Positions 48,068 to 57,077 of a stretch of DNA of 64,000 nucleotides are shown here, piece by piece. This stretch comes from Amycolatopsis methanolica 239 (GTDB lineage Bacteria; Actinomycetota; Actinomycetes; Mycobacteriales; Pseudonocardiaceae): NCBI RefSeq assembly GCF_000739085.1, contig NZ_CP009110.1:3534001-3598000 (forward strand). The letters are read 5' to 3'. How positions within the stretch are numbered: the first letter of the stretch is position 1; every line of letters starts with the position of its first letter. The notes under the pieces are model-generated. The model searched no databases. It saw nothing but the letters and a program-made list of their open reading frames with translations, and was not told the origin of the DNA. The translations under genes and the position numbers were made by a program.

Positions 48068-49382
48068 TGTCGGCTCGTGAGCGGTCCTTCAGCAGCGCCA
48101 CGCAGACGATCGTGACCACCGCCGAAAGCACCACGTAGGCCGAAATCGAGTACGGCGTCCCGGTAGTGTGCAGGAGCCAGGTCGCCAGCAGCGGCGCCGG
48201 ACCGCCCGCGAACACCGACGCCAGCTGGTAGCCGAGCCCGGCGCCGCCGTAGCGCAGGTGCGTCGGGAAGCTCTCGCCGATCAGCGCGGCCTGCGGCCCG
48301 TACTGCATGGCGTGCGGGATCATCGACACCACGATGGCGACGAAGATGAGCACCTCGCCGCCGTTCTTCAGCACCGCGAAGTACGGGAACGCCAGCAGCC
48401 CGGTCAGCACCGCCCCGGTCAGGTACACCCGTTTCCGCCCGATCCGATCCGACAGTTGCGAGAACCACAGGATCAGCGCCAGCTCCACCGCCGCGCCGAG
48501 CAGGACGGCGTTGAGCACGAACGTCTTCGAGTAGCCGTGCTCGGCGACCACGTACACCAGCACGTAGCTGGTGTAGAGGTAGAACGGCATCTGCTCGCTG
48601 AACCGCAACCCGGCCGAGAGCAGGATCTCCCGCCAGTGGTGCTTCACCGCGTCGGCCACCGGGCTGCGCGACGTCCGCTGCTGCGCGACGACCCGGGCGA
48701 ACATCGGGGTTTCCAGGATGCGCAGCCGGATCACCAGACCGACGGCGACGAGTAGCAGGCTGGCCAGGAACGGCAGCCGCCAGCCCCACGAGTCGAACGC
48801 CTCCTCCGGCAGCAACGCGGACAGCAGGGTCATGCCGCCGGTGCCGAGCACGAGCCCGACCGGCACGCCGATCTGCGCGAAACTGCCCAGCAGCCCGCGC
48901 TTGCGCTGGTCGCCCCACTCCATGGCGAGCAGCACGGAGCCGCTCCACTCGCCGCCGATCGCGATGCCCTGGATCAGCCGCAGCGTCACCAGGATCAGCG
49001 GCGCGGCGATCCCGATGGTCGCCGCGCCGGGCAGCACCCCGACCACGCCGGAGGCGATGCCCATCATCAGCAGCGTGACGACGAGCGTGGTCTTGCGGCC
49101 GATCCGGTCGCCCCAGTAGCCGAAGATCGCCGCGCCCACGGGCCGCGCGGCGAAACCGACGGCGTAGGTGGCGAAGGACTGCATCGCCCCCGCGTAGCTG
49201 GAGGAGGCGGGGAAGAACAGCTGCGGGAAGATCAGCGCCGCGGCCGTGTTGTAGAGGAAGAAGTCGTACCACTCGATGGTCGTGCCGATGGCGCTGGCGA
49301 AGGCCGCGCGCCGCACCTGGGTCTTCTTCTGGCTGGTCTGTGCCTGGAGAACGGTGTCCGCTTCGTCGCGTCCGAGAACCAT
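48039..49382 (-). CDS. MHS-type MFS transporter (ProP/ShiA-like)
   Basis: 447 residues, twelve helices. Family hallmarks: RRAAFASAIGTTIEWYDFFLYNTAAALIFPQLFFP at the N-terminus, GYWGDRIGRKTTL (motif A), and RLIQGIAIGGEWSGSVLLAMEW. Metabolite:proton symporters of this group import compatible solutes, dicarboxylates or shikimate-like acids; substrate not predictable. The ATG at 49382 follows AGGAGG and gives the normal start; the frame extends to 49499 with no homology. Diverges from a TetR gene 128 bp away. Confidence 0.93.
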   Translation of the reverse strand: MVLGRDEADTVLQAQTSQKKTQVRRAAFASAIGTTIEWYDFFLYNTAAALIFPQLFFPASSSYAGAMQSFATYAVGFAARPVGAAIFGYWGDRIGRKTTLVVTLLMMGIASGVVGVLPGAATIGIAAPLILVTLRLIQGIAIGGEWSGSVLLAMEWGDQRKRGLLGSFAQIGVPVGLVLGTGGMTLLSALLPEEAFDSWGWRLPFLASLLLVAVGLVIRLRILETPMFARVVAQQRTSRSPVADAVKHHWREILLSAGLRFSEQMPFYLYTSYVLVYVVAEHGYSKTFVLNAVLLGAAVELALILWFSQLSDRIGRKRVYLTGAVLTGLLAFPYFAVLKNGGEVLIFVAIVVSMIPHAMQYGPQAALIGESFPTHLRYGGAGLGYQLASVFAGGPAPLLATWLLHTTGTPYSISAYVVLSAVVTIVCVALLKDRSRADITDDAVYRR

Positions 49383-49510
49383 GCCGCCGAGCCTCCTGTG
49401 ATCGGCTTCACTTCCCGAAAACGATCCCTCACAAGGATGACAATGTCCAGAGCCGGACCGGGAATCACCGCCTTCCGCCGCGTTCCGGCCGCCCTCCACG
49501 AGGTTCTACG

Positions 49511-50086
49511 ATGCGCCGCATGACGGAACCGAGGCCGATGCGCGCCGACGCCCGCCGCAACCGGGCGCGGGTGCTGGCCGCCGCCGAGACGGTGTTCGCC
49601 GCCAAGGGCACCGGCGCGCCGACCGAGGAGGTCGCGCGGGAGGCGGGCGTGGGCATCGGGACCGTGTTCCGGCACTTCCCGACCAAGGAGGCGCTGCTGG
49701 AGGCGGTGCTGGCGGACCGGATGCGCCGGTTCGCCGAGGAGGCGCAGTCCTTCGCGGCCGCGGCCGATCCGGAGAGCGCTTTCTTCGTGTTCCTCGCGCG
49801 CTGGGCGGACGTGTCCGCCGCCAAGAACGCCTACACCGACGCGCTGGCCGCCGCCGGCGCCGAGGTGCCCCGGCTCGCCGCGGATGTCGGTGCGAAGGTG
49901 CGGGACGCGCTGGGCGCGTTGCTGTCGCGGGCGCAGCAGGCGGGGGCGGTGCGCGAGGACGTCGGGGTCGCCGAGCTGATCGCGTTGATGGTCGGCGCTT
50001 CGCGCGCGGCTGAGTACGTCGGCGACGACGCCGGGCTGCGCACCCGCACGCTGGGAATCGTCTTCGACGGGCTGCGTCCCCGCTGA
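49511..50086 (+). CDS. TetR family transcriptional regulator
   Basis: 191 residues: HTH ARRNRARVLAAAETVFAAKGTGAPTEEVAREAGVGIGTVFRHFPTKEALLEAVL, then a helical ligand domain. ATG 49511 has GAGG seven bases upstream; ATG 49520 also fits. Divergent from the MHS transporter, its likely target. Its stop abuts the stop of the convergent SGNH hydrolase (no gap). Confidence 0.93.
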   Translation: MRRMTEPRPMRADARRNRARVLAAAETVFAAKGTGAPTEEVAREAGVGIGTVFRHFPTKEALLEAVLADRMRRFAEEAQSFAAAADPESAFFVFLARWADVSAAKNAYTDALAAAGAEVPRLAADVGAKVRDALGALLSRAQQAGAVREDVGVAELIALMVGASRAAEYVGDDAGLRTRTLGIVFDGLRPR

Positions 50087-50845
50087 TCAGTCCAGCGGCA
50101 GCAGCACCGGTCGTTTCGCGGACAGGGTGTCGCCGGAGGACTCGCCACGCAGGCGGCGGCCGATCCAGGGCAGCACGTGCTCCCGTCCCCACTGCAGGTT
50201 CTCCGCGCGCTGCCGCCGCCGGTCGACCAGCTCACGCGGCCCGAGCGCCGCGGGGGAGAGGCCGTGCGGGCGGCCGAGCACGTCGAGCACGGCGATCGCG
50301 ACCTCGGTGTGGCCCAGCGCGTTGAGGTGCAGCCGGTCGGCCGACCACAGGCGCCGGTCGCGTAGCTGCCGCATGGCCCACATGTCCACCACGAGCGCGC
50401 CGTGCCGGGCGGCGATCACGCGGGTGTGCTCGTTGTAGATCGCGGTGCGGCCGCGCAGCTTCCGGAACACCGGGTCCTCGGCGCCGTCCACCCCGGTGAA
50501 CAGCAGCACGGTGGCGCCGGTCTTGGCGAGCCGCTCGACGGCGTTCTCGAAACGCGCGGCGAGCGCGTCGATGTCGGCCTTGGGGCGCAGCAGGTCGTTG
50601 CCGCCCGCGTAGATCGACACGAGGTCGGGCTGCAGCGCCAGTGCCGGTTCGAGCTGCTCGGCGACCACCTGGTCGAGCAGCCGTCCGCGGATCGCGAGGT
50701 TGGCGTAGCGGAACCCGGGGTCGGCGGCCGCCAGCTGCTCGGCCACCCGGTCGGCCCAGCCCCGCACGCCGTTCGGGCGCGCGGGGTCTTCGTCGCCGAC
50801 ACCCTCGGTGAAGGAGTCGCCGAGGGCCACGAAACGCTTGTACAT
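50087..50845 (-). CDS. SGNH/GDSL-type hydrolase
   Basis: 252 residues: block I FVALGDSFTEGVGD (nucleophile Ser), block II NLAIRGRL, block III IYAGGNDLL, and block V DRLHLNALGH (Asp-x2-His). No signal peptide, so an intracellular esterase or lipase-like enzyme is expected. The ATG at 50845 is chosen; a GTG three codons earlier is possible. It is 10 bp downstream of the SigJ-type gene on the same strand and may be co-transcribed. Confidence 0.93.
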   Translation of the reverse strand: MYKRFVALGDSFTEGVGDEDPARPNGVRGWADRVAEQLAAADPGFRYANLAIRGRLLDQVVAEQLEPALALQPDLVSIYAGGNDLLRPKADIDALAARFENAVERLAKTGATVLLFTGVDGAEDPVFRKLRGRTAIYNEHTRVIAARHGALVVDMWAMRQLRDRRLWSADRLHLNALGHTEVAIAVLDVLGRPHGLSPAALGPRELVDRRRQRAENLQWGREHVLPWIGRRLRGESSGDTLSAKRPVLLPLD

Positions 50846-50855
50846 GCTCAGCACT

Positions 50856-51743
50856 TTAGGCGACTGTCCCGGCCGGCCCGAGACCGTGCACCGTGCCGCC
50901 CGCGACCGCGCCGAGTTTGTCCGGGTTGGCCACGTTGTGCAGCGTGGCGATGCGCCCCTCGGCGTCGAAGTCGAAGGTGACCGTGGCCAGCACGCGGTCC
51001 GGGCCGCGGAAGACGAGCCCGGGGCCGCCGTTGATCTCGGTCAGTTCCGTGACCACGTCCGCGGGCGCGACGCCCTGGTAGGTGACGGTGCCGATGGCGG
51101 CGAACCAGCCTGCCACCGTCTCCGCCCCGACGACCGGGCGCAGGGCCTGGCGGACCTTACCGCCGCCGTCGGTCCACAGCGTGACGTCCGGGGACAGCAG
51201 TTCCAACAGGGTGTTGACGTCGCCGCCGGTCGCGGCGGCGAGGAACCGCTCGGTGACCGCGCGCTGCTTCGCGCGGTCGGCCGGGAACCGCGGGCGGCGG
51301 GCGCGCACGTGCTCGCGCGCCCGGCGCGCGGCCTGCCGCACCGCCGCTTCCGAACGGTCGACCGCCTCGGCGATCTCGGCGTGGCTGAACCCGAACACGT
51401 CCTTGAGCACGAACACCGCGCGTTCGAGCGGGCTCAACGTCTCCAGCACCACCAGCATCGCCGTGGACACCGAGTCCGCGCCGGCGACCGCGTCCGCGCT
51501 GTCACCGGTGGTGAGGATCGGCTCCGGCAGCCAAGGCCCGACGTAGGTCTCCCGCTGGTGCCGGGCCGAGCGCAGGCGTTCCAGCGCCACGTAGGCCTTC
51601 GGGTCGGCGACCTGGGAGCGGTCCGCGGCGGACCACTTGATCCACGCGTCCTGCACGACGTCCTCGGCGTCGGCGGCGCTGCCGAGGACCCGGTAGGCCA
51701 CGGCGAACAGCAGGTTGCGGTGCTGGTGGAACGCCTCGGTCAT
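50856..51743 (-). CDS. sigJ: SigJ-type ECF sigma factor with SnoaL-like C-terminal domain
   Basis: 295 residues: sigma region 2 HRNLLFAVAYRVLGSAADAEDVVQDAWIKW, region 4 LSPLERAVFVLKDVFGFSHAEIAEAVDRSEAAVRQAARRAREHV, and a ~110-residue SnoaL/NTF2-like C-terminal domain (FLAAATGGDVNTLLELLSPDVTLWTDGGG). This ECF41-like layout lacks a separate anti-sigma factor; the fused domain regulates the sigma factor itself. ECF41 sigma factors usually control an adjacent oxidoreductase or carboxymuconolactone-decarboxylase gene; the FAD oxidoreductase 56 bp upstream is the obvious candidate. Confidence 0.93.
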   Translation of the reverse strand: MTEAFHQHRNLLFAVAYRVLGSAADAEDVVQDAWIKWSAADRSQVADPKAYVALERLRSARHQRETYVGPWLPEPILTTGDSADAVAGADSVSTAMLVVLETLSPLERAVFVLKDVFGFSHAEIAEAVDRSEAAVRQAARRAREHVRARRPRFPADRAKQRAVTERFLAAATGGDVNTLLELLSPDVTLWTDGGGKVRQALRPVVGAETVAGWFAAIGTVTYQGVAPADVVTELTEINGGPGLVFRGPDRVLATVTFDFDAEGRIATLHNVANPDKLGAVAGGTVHGLGPAGTVA

Positions 51744-51799
51744 CGCCTGACCCGGGTGAAGCGGCCGCCGCGGGGCCAGAACGCGCCCGAGGCGGGCAT

Positions 51800-52911
51800 C
51801 TACTTCATGCGCAGGTACGTCGGCCAGGGCGAGGCGGTCACCGCTTCTTTGTACCGGGCGGCCAGCCTGCCGGTCAGGCAGATCCGCCGCGGGCTGTCGT
51901 CGGGGTGGGTGAACTGCACGACCGCGTCGTGGCGGCCCAGGCTGACCGGGGTGTGGTAGTAGCCGAAGCGGAACGGCTTGGGCTCCTTGCCCGCCAGGGC
52001 GCGGACGATCGACACCGCGGCGTGCACGCCGGTCGGCATCCCGCTCTGGCAGGTGCCGTGCAGGACCCCGTAGCCCTGGCTGATGGCGGCCGCGTCACCG
52101 ACCGCGTGGACGTTCGGGTGCGAGACCGACCGCAGGGTCGCGTCAGCGATCACGCGGCCGCGGTCGTCGACGGCCAGCCCGGCGGCGGCCGCGAGCGGCG
52201 CGGCGCGGGTCCCGCTGGTCCACAGGACGACGTCGGCGGGGATCGTCTCGCCGCCGGCCAGTTCGACGGCGTCCGGGAGCACCTTGGTCACCTCCACCCC
52301 GGCGCGCACCTCGACACCCAGCCGCTCGAGCGCGGCCTGGAGGTGGGCCGGGCCTTGCGGTTCATCGCCGCGCCCGGCTCGCCCTGGCCCAGCAGGACGC
52401 CCCGCAGCCGCGGGTGCTGCTCGGCGATCTCCGCGGCCGACTCGACACCGGTGAGCCCGTTGCCCGCGACCACGACCGTGCCCTGCTCCAGGCGCGCCAG
52501 CCGGCCGGCCAGCACTTCGGCATCCTCCGGGCTGTTCAGGGTCTGCGCATGCTCCTCGACGCCCGGCACGGTGACGGTGTCGGCCACGCCGCCGAGGGCG
52601 TACACCAGCGTGTCGTAGTGCAGCACCCGGTCGTCGTCGACGCGCACGGTCCTGGTGTCCGGGTCGAGCGCGGTGACCCAGCCCCGCACGAACCGCGCGC
52701 CCGTGCCGTCCAGGAGTTCCGGGATGCTCAGCTCGGCGACCTGCTGCCCGGTTGCGGTCAGGTGCAGCCGCAGCCGCTCGGTGAACGTCTCGTGCGCGTT
52801 CACCAGGGTCACCTCGACGTCGTCGCGTCCCTTGGTGCGTGCCGCGAGCTGGATCGCCGCGGCCGTGCCCGCGTACCCCGCGCCCAGCACCAGAACCTTG
52901 TGGGTGGTCAT
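51800..52911 (-). pseudogene. FAD-dependent oxidoreductase (NDH-2-like) with one frameshift
   Basis: 370 residues if repaired. From ATG 52911: KVLVLGAGYAGTAAAIQLAAR (FAD-binding GxGxxG), TLVNAHETFTERLRLH, VVVAGNGLTGVESAAEIAEQHP (NADH-binding), then the frame breaks after AAMNRKAR. The neighbouring frame continues VEVRAGVEVTKVLPDAVELAGG, VHAVGDAAAI (second FAD motif) to the stop. One base is missing in the GC run at about 52344-52350; the 1112-bp length is one short of a codon multiple. Upstream neighbour of SigJ, likely its target. Pseudogene or assembly error. Confidence 0.88.
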
Positions 52912-52998
52912 CGTTGTCGCCTCCTCATCGGCTGTTGACGACCACGAGATGGAAGGTGCCGGTCCGTTCGTGACATGGCGCGGTGTGACGCGCGGCAC

Positions 52999-53511
52999 CT
53001 ACGTGGCGCGGGCCCGGTGTTCGGCGACGTGGACGCGGGTCGCGCAGCGGGTGGAGCAGAACCGGCGGCGGCCGTTGCGGGAGGTGTCGACGAAGACGAA
53101 TTCGCAGCCCTCGCGGGCGCAGGCGCCGATCCGCCCGGCGTCCTCGCACAGCAGGTGGGCCAGGCCGCCCGCGGTGAAGGCCCGGATCCGGCGGGTCAGG
53201 GTGTCGTCTTCGCCGGCGTAGTGCAGGTGCGCGGGCAGGCCGTCATGGCGGGAGATGAACGGACGGCACGCGGTTTCCGCGAGCAGCTCGTTGACCAGGT
53301 CGATCCGCCGGTCCGCATCGGGTTCGGCGAACACCGCGCGGATCCGGCCTCCCCACGCCCGCGCCTGAGCCGCTTCGGCTTCGGTGAGCCGGGTCAGCGA
53401 CATGCCCACCTCGCGCATCATCCGCAGCAGCTCGGCCGCGGTGGCGCCGGGCATGTTGACCAGCCCCGCCGCGACCTGCGCGGCCGGCCCTCCGTAAGGG
53501 TTGAAGTGCAC
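52999..53511 (-). CDS. CGNR zinc-finger domain protein
   Basis: 170 residues. The C-terminal CAREGCEFVFVDTSRNGRRRFCSTRCATRVHVAEHRAR is the CGNR zinc finger (Cys-x4-Cys ... Cys-x3-Cys), preceded by an all-helical domain of the kind called ABATE, thought to bind a ligand. Family proteins are probable transcription regulators. GTG 53511 gives the usual N-terminus VHFNPYGGPAAQVAAGLVN; an ATG at 53538 would overlap the divergent gene's start codon. Confidence 0.85.
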   Translation of the reverse strand: MHFNPYGGPAAQVAAGLVNMPGATAAELLRMMREVGMSLTRLTEAEAAQARAWGGRIRAVFAEPDADRRIDLVNELLAETACRPFISRHDGLPAHLHYAGEDDTLTRRIRAFTAGGLAHLLCEDAGRIGACAREGCEFVFVDTSRNGRRRFCSTRCATRVHVAEHRARAT

Positions 53512-53536
53512 TGACCCATTACAGCACGCTGGGGTC

Positions 53537-53716
53537 ATGACCGACGAACGTTGCCCCCGCTGCCAGTGGCCGCTGTCCGAACTCGTCCGCGCCGGATCGA
53601 GCCATCCGGTGTCGGCAGGCCGCCTGGACTATCGCCGATGCGTGTGCGGGACCTGGCTGCTCCTCGTCAACGGCACTCTCGCGGGCGCCACGCGGGAGCC
53701 TAGGATCGGCGCATGA
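53537..53716 (+). CDS. Small zinc-ribbon protein
   Basis: 59 residues beginning MTDERCPRCQWPLSELVRAGSSHPVSAGRLDYRRCVCGTWLL: a Cys-x2-Cys pair and a Cys-x-Cys pair spaced as in a minimal zinc ribbon. Function unknown. The ATG is 25 bp from the divergent CGNR start and its stop overlaps the patatin ATG by 4 bp (ATGA), so it is co-translated with patatin. Confidence 0.75.
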   Translation: MTDERCPRCQWPLSELVRAGSSHPVSAGRLDYRRCVCGTWLLLVNGTLAGATREPRIGA

Positions 53717-54549
53717 CGCGTGCGCTTGTGCTCGGTGGCGGCGGGGTGGCCGGAATCGCGTGGCAAACCGGTCTGTTGCACGGTTTGTCGGAGTCCGGAG
53801 TGGACGTTCTCGGCGCGGACCGGTTCATCGGCACCTCCGCGGGATCGACGGTGGCGGCGCAGATCACCAACGGCACCGCGCTGGCGGAGTTGTTCCAGCG
53901 ACAGGTGGATCCGGCGCTGCAGTCACCGGAGATCCCGGCCGACGTCGACGCCGAGACGATCGCGGAGATGTTCGGCGCGGCGGTGAGCGGCGCGACCAAC
54001 GCGGAGGACGCGCGGCGGCGGATCGGCGAGCTGGCCCTGGCGGCGCGAACCGTGCCGGAGGCCGACCGGCTGAAGGTGATCGAGGCGCGCCTGCCGGTCC
54101 ACGAGTGGCCCGCGGCGGCGCTGCACATCGTCGCGGTGGACGCGGCGACCGGCGGCGACCGGGTGTTCACCGCGGAGTCCGGGGTGTCCCTGGTGGACGC
54201 GGTCGCGGCCAGCTGCGCGGTGCCGGGCACCTGGCCACCGGTCACGATCGACGGCCGTCGCTACATCGACGGCGGGGTGCGCTCGATGGAGAACGCCGAC
54301 CTCGCCGCCGGCTGCGACCGGGTGCTCGTGCTGCGGGTGACCGAGGTGCCCGGCAGCACCGACCTGGACGACCAGGCGGCGGCGCTGCGGCGAGACGGCG
54401 CGGCGGTGCTGGTGGTCGCACCGGACGCGGCGGCGGCCGAGGCGATCGGGCCGAACCTGCTGGACCCGACGGTCCGCGAAGCAGCCGCGCGCGCCGGGTT
54501 CGACCAGGCCGCGCGGGCGGTCGCCGAAGTCACGGCCGTCTGGGGCTAG
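53713..54549 (+). CDS. Patatin-like phospholipase
   Basis: 278 residues: oxyanion loop LGGGGVAGIAWQTGLLHGL, nucleophile GTSAGS, and the catalytic-dyad Asp in YIDGGVRS. An acyl hydrolase with a Ser-Asp dyad; cytoplasmic. Start overlaps the zinc-ribbon gene by 4 bp. The last base of its reading frame's TAG stop region coincides with the left terminal repeat of the IS remnant, so the insertion fell at or next to the stop codon. Confidence 0.93.
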   Translation: MTRALVLGGGGVAGIAWQTGLLHGLSESGVDVLGADRFIGTSAGSTVAAQITNGTALAELFQRQVDPALQSPEIPADVDAETIAEMFGAAVSGATNAEDARRRIGELALAARTVPEADRLKVIEARLPVHEWPAAALHIVAVDAATGGDRVFTAESGVSLVDAVAASCAVPGTWPPVTIDGRRYIDGGVRSMENADLAAGCDRVLVLRVTEVPGSTDLDDQAAALRRDGAAVLVVAPDAAAAEAIGPNLLDPTVREAAARAGFDQAARAVAEVTAVWG

Positions 54550-54810
54550 GGCGTGTCTGGCGAGGTCTTTGTCCAGGTGATGACCTCGTGGATGAGGATG
54601 GCGGCGCGGTAGGGGGCGGCGGGTTTGTCGTAGAGGTGTGTGCGGATGGCGCGAGAGGAGCAGGCCTCCTCGCCGCGAACCCGGTCCGTGCTCGCCCGCC
54701 ACTGGCAACAAGTCCCTGATCAATGCCACTGCTCATCCGAGAGCATCTGACACCGCGCCATGGCCAGCAGCATCCCAACCACCAACCGCGATCTTTGTCA
54801 GACTCGCCCT
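54546..54810 (-). mobile_element. Internally deleted IS5-type insertion sequence remnant
   Basis: On the minus strand, ATG 54761 opens MARCQMLSDEQW, and one base later in another frame ALIRDLLPV: the N-terminus of an IS5-type DDE transposase. About 60 codons on, in the first frame, AIRTHLYDKPAAPYRAAILIHEVITWTKTSPDTP reaches a stop at 54546, the typical extreme C-terminus. The whole DDE core is missing. Terminal inverted repeats AGGGCGTGTCTGGCG (54548-54562) and, reversed, AGGGCGAGTCTGACA (54796-54810) match at 12 of 15. No target duplication recognised. Three 9-bp repeats cgccctggt follow the right end. This element fills most of the 329-bp gap to the next gene. Confidence 0.8.
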
Positions 54811-54878
54811 GGTCGCCCTGGTCGCCCTGGTCGGTCCGGCGCCCGCGATCCCCGTGCGGACGCCGGACCACGACGCCC

Positions 54879-55763
54879 TCAGGGGCGCCCGGCGCGCGGC
54901 ACCTCCACGCGGAAGGCGAGCAGGCTCGCTTCCCGCGCGTCCTTGCGGGCGTGCTCGTTGAAGTCCGGCGCCGCGCACGCGAACAGGGTGCGGCCGTCGG
55001 CGCCGCCCAGCATGCAGGCGAACACCCCGGTGCCGGGCCGGATCTCGTCGGCGATCTCGCCGCCCTCGCGGACGCGCAGCAGCCTGCCGCCGACGCCATC
55101 GGCCACCCACAGGGCGCCGTCCGCGTCCAGGCAGCAGCCGTCCGGCGCGACGGCGATCTGTGGAAGCGCTTTCTCGAACTCGCGCTCGGTGAGCGGTTCG
55201 CCGAACTTCGCCCACACCCGGCGGTTGGTCAGTGACCCGTCGGCAGCGATGTCGAAGGCGGTCACCCGGTTGCCGAAGGTCTCGTCGACCAGCAGCACCC
55301 CGTCGTCGGTGATAACGCTGCCGTTGGGGAACCACAGGTCCTCGGCGACGACGGTGACGCTGCCGTCGGGGTCGACGCGCAGCAGGTTCGCCGGCGCGAC
55401 CGGGGCGCCGTTCATCAGGTCGAACCCGAAGTTGCCGACGTAAGCCCGTCCCTGGGCGTCGACGACCATGTCGTTGGGGTGCCCGGTCACGTGGGCCGAC
55501 AGGTCGGCATGGGTGACCAGGGTGCCGTCGGGCTCGCGGCGGAGCAGGCGGGCGTCACGCATCGAGACGACCAGCAGGCGCCCATCGGGCAGCCAGCCGA
55601 GCCCGGAGGGCTGACCGGGCACCTCGGCCTCGACCCGCAGATCGCTGCCGTCCTCGAGGCTGGACTGCACGAGGTGGGTGTAGAAGTCGGCGAACCAGAT
55701 GCGGTCCTCGTGCCAGCGCGGGCATTCGAGGTAGGAGAACCCGGTCAGAACTGAGTTGTGCAC
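54879..55763 (-). CDS. SMP-30/gluconolactonase/LRE family protein
   Basis: 294-residue six-bladed propeller: FSYLECPRWHEDRIWFADFYTHLV supplies the metal-binding Glu, GHPNDMVVDAQGRAYVGNFGFD the Asn/Asp ligands, and DADGALWVADGVGGRLLRVREGGE the last blade. Family enzymes are calcium/zinc-dependent lactonases of sugar lactones. It lies between the IS remnant and the recombinase, 38 bp from the latter's stop, on the same strand. Confidence 0.92.
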   Translation of the reverse strand: MHNSVLTGFSYLECPRWHEDRIWFADFYTHLVQSSLEDGSDLRVEAEVPGQPSGLGWLPDGRLLVVSMRDARLLRREPDGTLVTHADLSAHVTGHPNDMVVDAQGRAYVGNFGFDLMNGAPVAPANLLRVDPDGSVTVVAEDLWFPNGSVITDDGVLLVDETFGNRVTAFDIAADGSLTNRRVWAKFGEPLTEREFEKALPQIAVAPDGCCLDADGALWVADGVGGRLLRVREGGEIADEIRPGTGVFACMLGGADGRTLFACAAPDFNEHARKDAREASLLAFRVEVPRAGRP

Positions 55764-55800
55764 GGGGGGTAGTCAGTCACGCCGCGGGCACGGTGTCAAG

Positions 55801-56919
55801 TCACGCGTCGCGCACCAGCCGCAGGTGGCGCTGTTCGGCGGGTTCCGCCGGCTCGGCCGTGGTTCCGCCGGTGAGGTCGGCAAGCATCTGCGTGGTCTGC
55901 CGTCGCCGGCTGCGGCGCACGTAGATCAGTGTGGTGGCAACGCTTTCGTGCCCAGCGAGGTCGGCCAGGTCCTCGACCGAGACGCCCTGCTCGTAGCCGA
56001 GGGTCAGGACGGTGTGCCGCAGCGAGTGCGGGACGACGTCGTCGGGCTGGTCCAGACCTGCGCCGCGCGCGGTCTCGCGCAGAAGGTTGCCGAGGTCGCG
56101 GGAGGTCAGTGGTGTGCCAGTGCGGGTGGCGAACAGCCAGCCGGACAGCTCGGCGACCGCTTTGCCTTCGCGGGCGGCGCGGGCGGCCAGATAGTCGCCG
56201 AGGGCGGCGTCGGCGCGGCCGAGGATGTCGGCGGTCTTGCGGTGCCCGCCCTTGTTGACGTAGCGCAGGATCCGGTGGCCGTGGTCGACGCCGAGGTCGC
56301 CGTCCGGGCCGCAGCGGGCGTGCAGGATCGCGCCGGACCGCACCGCTGTGGTGGCCATGATCTCCAGGATGGCGAGGTTGCGCAGCGCGGCTTCGGTGCC
56401 AAGCTGCGCGGCGCGGTCCCGGGCGTGGCCGAGGAGGGCGAGGAGTTCCTCGTAGGTGAGGGCGCGGGTCTGGGACTCCTGGTCGCGCTTGTGGCGGGGG
56501 ACCAGCCGCGCCGGGTTGTCGTCGTGGACGCGGTTGTCGATCAGCTCGGTGTACCACGAGCTGACGGCGGCCAGGCGGGCGTTGTGGGTGACCGGGCTGC
56601 CGGGGTCGAGCAGGGCGATCCAGTCCCGCACGTCGGCGAGGCGGGCGGCGAGCGGGTCGACGCGGTGCCAGTCGCAGTAGGACAGCCACAACCCGATACC
56701 GCGCCAGTAGGAACGGCGGGTCTGGTGGCTCTTCATCGCCAGCAGCCAGGCGTGAGTGATCGCCCGCGGCCCGTGCCGGTCCGTCAGCTTCCCGGGTAGC
56801 GCGGGCAGTTCGGCGACCGCCTCGTCGAGCCAGGCCCGCAGCGCGTCGGGGGCCGGCTCGCGGGCAGGCAGCGGACGCGGCGCGAACGGCGCCAGCTCGA
56901 TGGTGTCGTCGCCGGTCAC
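55801..56919 (-). CDS. Tyrosine-type site-specific recombinase
   Basis: 372 residues. N-terminal SAM-like core-binding domain (about 20-165; AWLLAMKSHQTRRSYWRGIGLWLSYC, NARLAAVSSWYTELI) and C-terminal catalytic domain with all canonical residues: Arg in TAVRSGAI, Lys in VNKGGHRKT, HSLRHT (His-x2-Arg), GHES, and nucleophilic Tyr in TLIYVRRS. Size and lack of an AP2-like arm-binding domain are closer to Xer-like or small integrases than to long phage integrases. GTG start. It reads away from the coiled-coil gene across a 256-bp palindrome-rich region. No excisionase or phage genes nearby. Confidence 0.95.
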   Translation of the reverse strand: MTGDDTIELAPFAPRPLPAREPAPDALRAWLDEAVAELPALPGKLTDRHGPRAITHAWLLAMKSHQTRRSYWRGIGLWLSYCDWHRVDPLAARLADVRDWIALLDPGSPVTHNARLAAVSSWYTELIDNRVHDDNPARLVPRHKRDQESQTRALTYEELLALLGHARDRAAQLGTEAALRNLAILEIMATTAVRSGAILHARCGPDGDLGVDHGHRILRYVNKGGHRKTADILGRADAALGDYLAARAAREGKAVAELSGWLFATRTGTPLTSRDLGNLLRETARGAGLDQPDDVVPHSLRHTVLTLGYEQGVSVEDLADLAGHESVATTLIYVRRSRRRQTTQMLADLTGGTTAEPAEPAEQRHLRLVRDA

Positions 56920-57077
56920 GTCCGGGATTCTGCCTCAGGTTCTCCTGATGCACGGAGGCGGTCACGGCCCTCCGGAGGCAATCTCGGCGGCGGTAGTCGG
57001 ACTACTCCTGAGCCGGGGCCGTTTCGTCACAGTGACGATCCCGGCTTTTCCACGACCTCCGTCTGTCCATCTCGCAT

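Noticed and set aside
54805..54831. Three 9-bp repeats cgccctggt as a possible CRISPR-like or iteron array
   Set aside because: No spacers and only three units; it reads as extension of the IS remnant's right end by slippage.
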